This document shows positions 62,956 through 64,000 of a stretch of DNA of 64,000 bases, in pieces; within the stretch, counting starts at the first letter, position 1, and every line of letters begins with the position of its first letter. This stretch comes from Udeniomyces pyricola (taxonomy: Eukaryota; Basidiomycota; Tremellomycetes; Cystofilobasidiales; Mrakiaceae): positions 434,001 to 498,000 of the forward strand of contig BCIK01000009.1 in NCBI GenBank assembly GCA_039545295.1, read 5' to 3'. The notes below the pieces were generated by a model. That model had not been told where the DNA came from and did no database searches. It was given only the letters and a program-made list of their open reading frames with translations. The translations under genes and the position numbers were made by a program.

Positions 62956-64000
62956 GTTGGTAGTGGTGTTCTGTCCGAAGTATATCCGCGCGGTATGGCA
63001 ATGATGGGATGCGATGGAAAAGACAGAGAACAAGTCCGGCGGATGAAAGAGAGGGGCGGTCCAAGGGAGGAGGGAGGGAGGGGAGCGAGAGAGGAGAGAA
63101 GCAGATGAGGCAGAGAAGAGAGGGAGTGCGTAAGTGATGAACCGGTTGTGGTGACGGGATTGGATTGTGAATAATGAGAGAAGAGTAGTCTACGGACAAG
63201 TAGATAGAAGGGGATGGGAAGGTGTGAGGATGGCTGTTGGAGAGAGACGACTAAGGATGGAGAGGGATGAAGGGTGGAGGTAGGGAAGGAGATAGAGAGG
63301 GAGAGAATGGGAGAAACGAAGAAGCCGGTCGGGTTCGTCAGCGAGCGGAAAGAGAAGGGGCGTCATGCGGATTGTTGGGTTCAACGTCCGACGTCTCGAA
63401 CCAGTCCAAAGGCTTTCCACCAGGTATACCATCTCACGCCAACTCACTTGATGGACTGCTAGTGCAGATGAGGGTATGCGATGAGGCAAGTGGACGGAAA
63501 GACGTGTGGGGACGCAGGGGATGAGGGACAGATACTAGCTAGATTAGAAAGCGAGAGAGACGTTGACTTTTTGGACAGTGGGGTTGCGCACGTCATTCTG
63601 GGATCTGGACACCCCGACCAGCTTGCTGCTGCCCTGCTTACTGCCATCGATAATTATTGGGGGTCCTATTTTGTCATATTCATATCTGGCAGGCCTCGAT
63701 TTCATTCGGCCTTCCCATTCCTCTCACTAAGATGCAGCAGCCAACAGCAGCAGCTCGTAGACTTTAAGAAGAAAGCAGTAAAGGTCTGCATCTACTGAGG
63801 TGGTATATATAATCCACAACACAAGCATATGCATGCATATATCCATGGATTGACTGCTTTGAATATGTGCGTATATATATATATATGTATATATTTAAAA
63901 ATGGCCGAAATCGAGCTTACGTCGACGCGCGCTCAACCTGGCTCAACGACTTGATTCTCTCCAGCTCTCTCATTCCCAACGCAGCCCAACGCTTCAGCCA
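62956..64000. other. Upstream region of ZWF1 to window end
   Basis: Purine-rich 5' flank of ZWF1 (63000-63350), then mixed sequence and a block of TA-rich palindromic pieces (GCATATGCATGCATATAT near 63826 and a TATATA run at 63871-63896). The last 100 bases could belong to a further gene, but I cannot support one. Confidence 0.5.

Noticed and set aside
63901..64000. ATG at 63901 as the start of another gene
   Set aside because: The frame closes after 17 codons and no homology can be seen in so short a piece.

Overview
This window is nuclear DNA from a filamentous or yeast-like fungus, most probably a basidiomycete. Nearly every gene is broken by several short GT-AG introns with strongly pyrimidine-rich 3' ends. 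Genes lie singly on both strands with no operons. The gene set is fungal (Rav1, Ost5, Yop1, PDR-type ABC transporter, GT32 glycosyltransferase, ADE8 as a separate enzyme). I cannot name the species. Long homopolymers and a few N bases show where the consensus sequence is weak.

Layout, left to right: HID1-family protein (+, 5' end outside the window); GT32 glycosyltransferase (-); ALG14 (+); ADE8 glycinamide ribonucleotide formyltransferase (-); DPH4 J-protein for diphthamide synthesis (-); UDP-glucose 4-epimerase GAL10/GALE (+); mitochondrial ribosomal protein mL44 (-); a glutathione S-transferase-like protein (+); calnexin (+); FIP1 mRNA 3'-end factor (-); YOP1 ER-shaping protein (-); OST5 (+); RAV1 (+); a full-length PDR ABC transporter (+); PIF1 helicase (+); a RAB5-type GTPase (-); and ZWF1 glucose-6-phosphate dehydrogenase (-). 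That makes 17 protein genes. I recognised no tRNA, rRNA, transposon or CRISPR array.

Most genes are housekeeping. A notable share serve the secretory and endomembrane system: HID1 (Golgi), GT32 (Golgi glycosylation), ALG14 (lipid-linked oligosaccharide), OST5 (oligosaccharyltransferase), calnexin (glycoprotein folding), YOP1 (ER tubules), RAV1 (V-ATPase assembly) and RAB5 (endosomes). YOP1 and OST5 share one short divergent promoter region.

The most unusual observation is an exon-like fragment of an ARL2-type GTPase (P-loop plus switch I) inside the last large intron of RAV1, in frame with the following RAV1 exon. Others are a 9-nt micro-exon encoding the switch II glutamine of RAB5, a calnexin whose tail after its membrane segment ends in KDEL, a low-complexity insert inside the epimerase, a PDR transporter with altered NBD1 residues, and possible alternative N-termini in PIF1. 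All exon boundaries were inferred by eye from reading frames and GT/AG sites.
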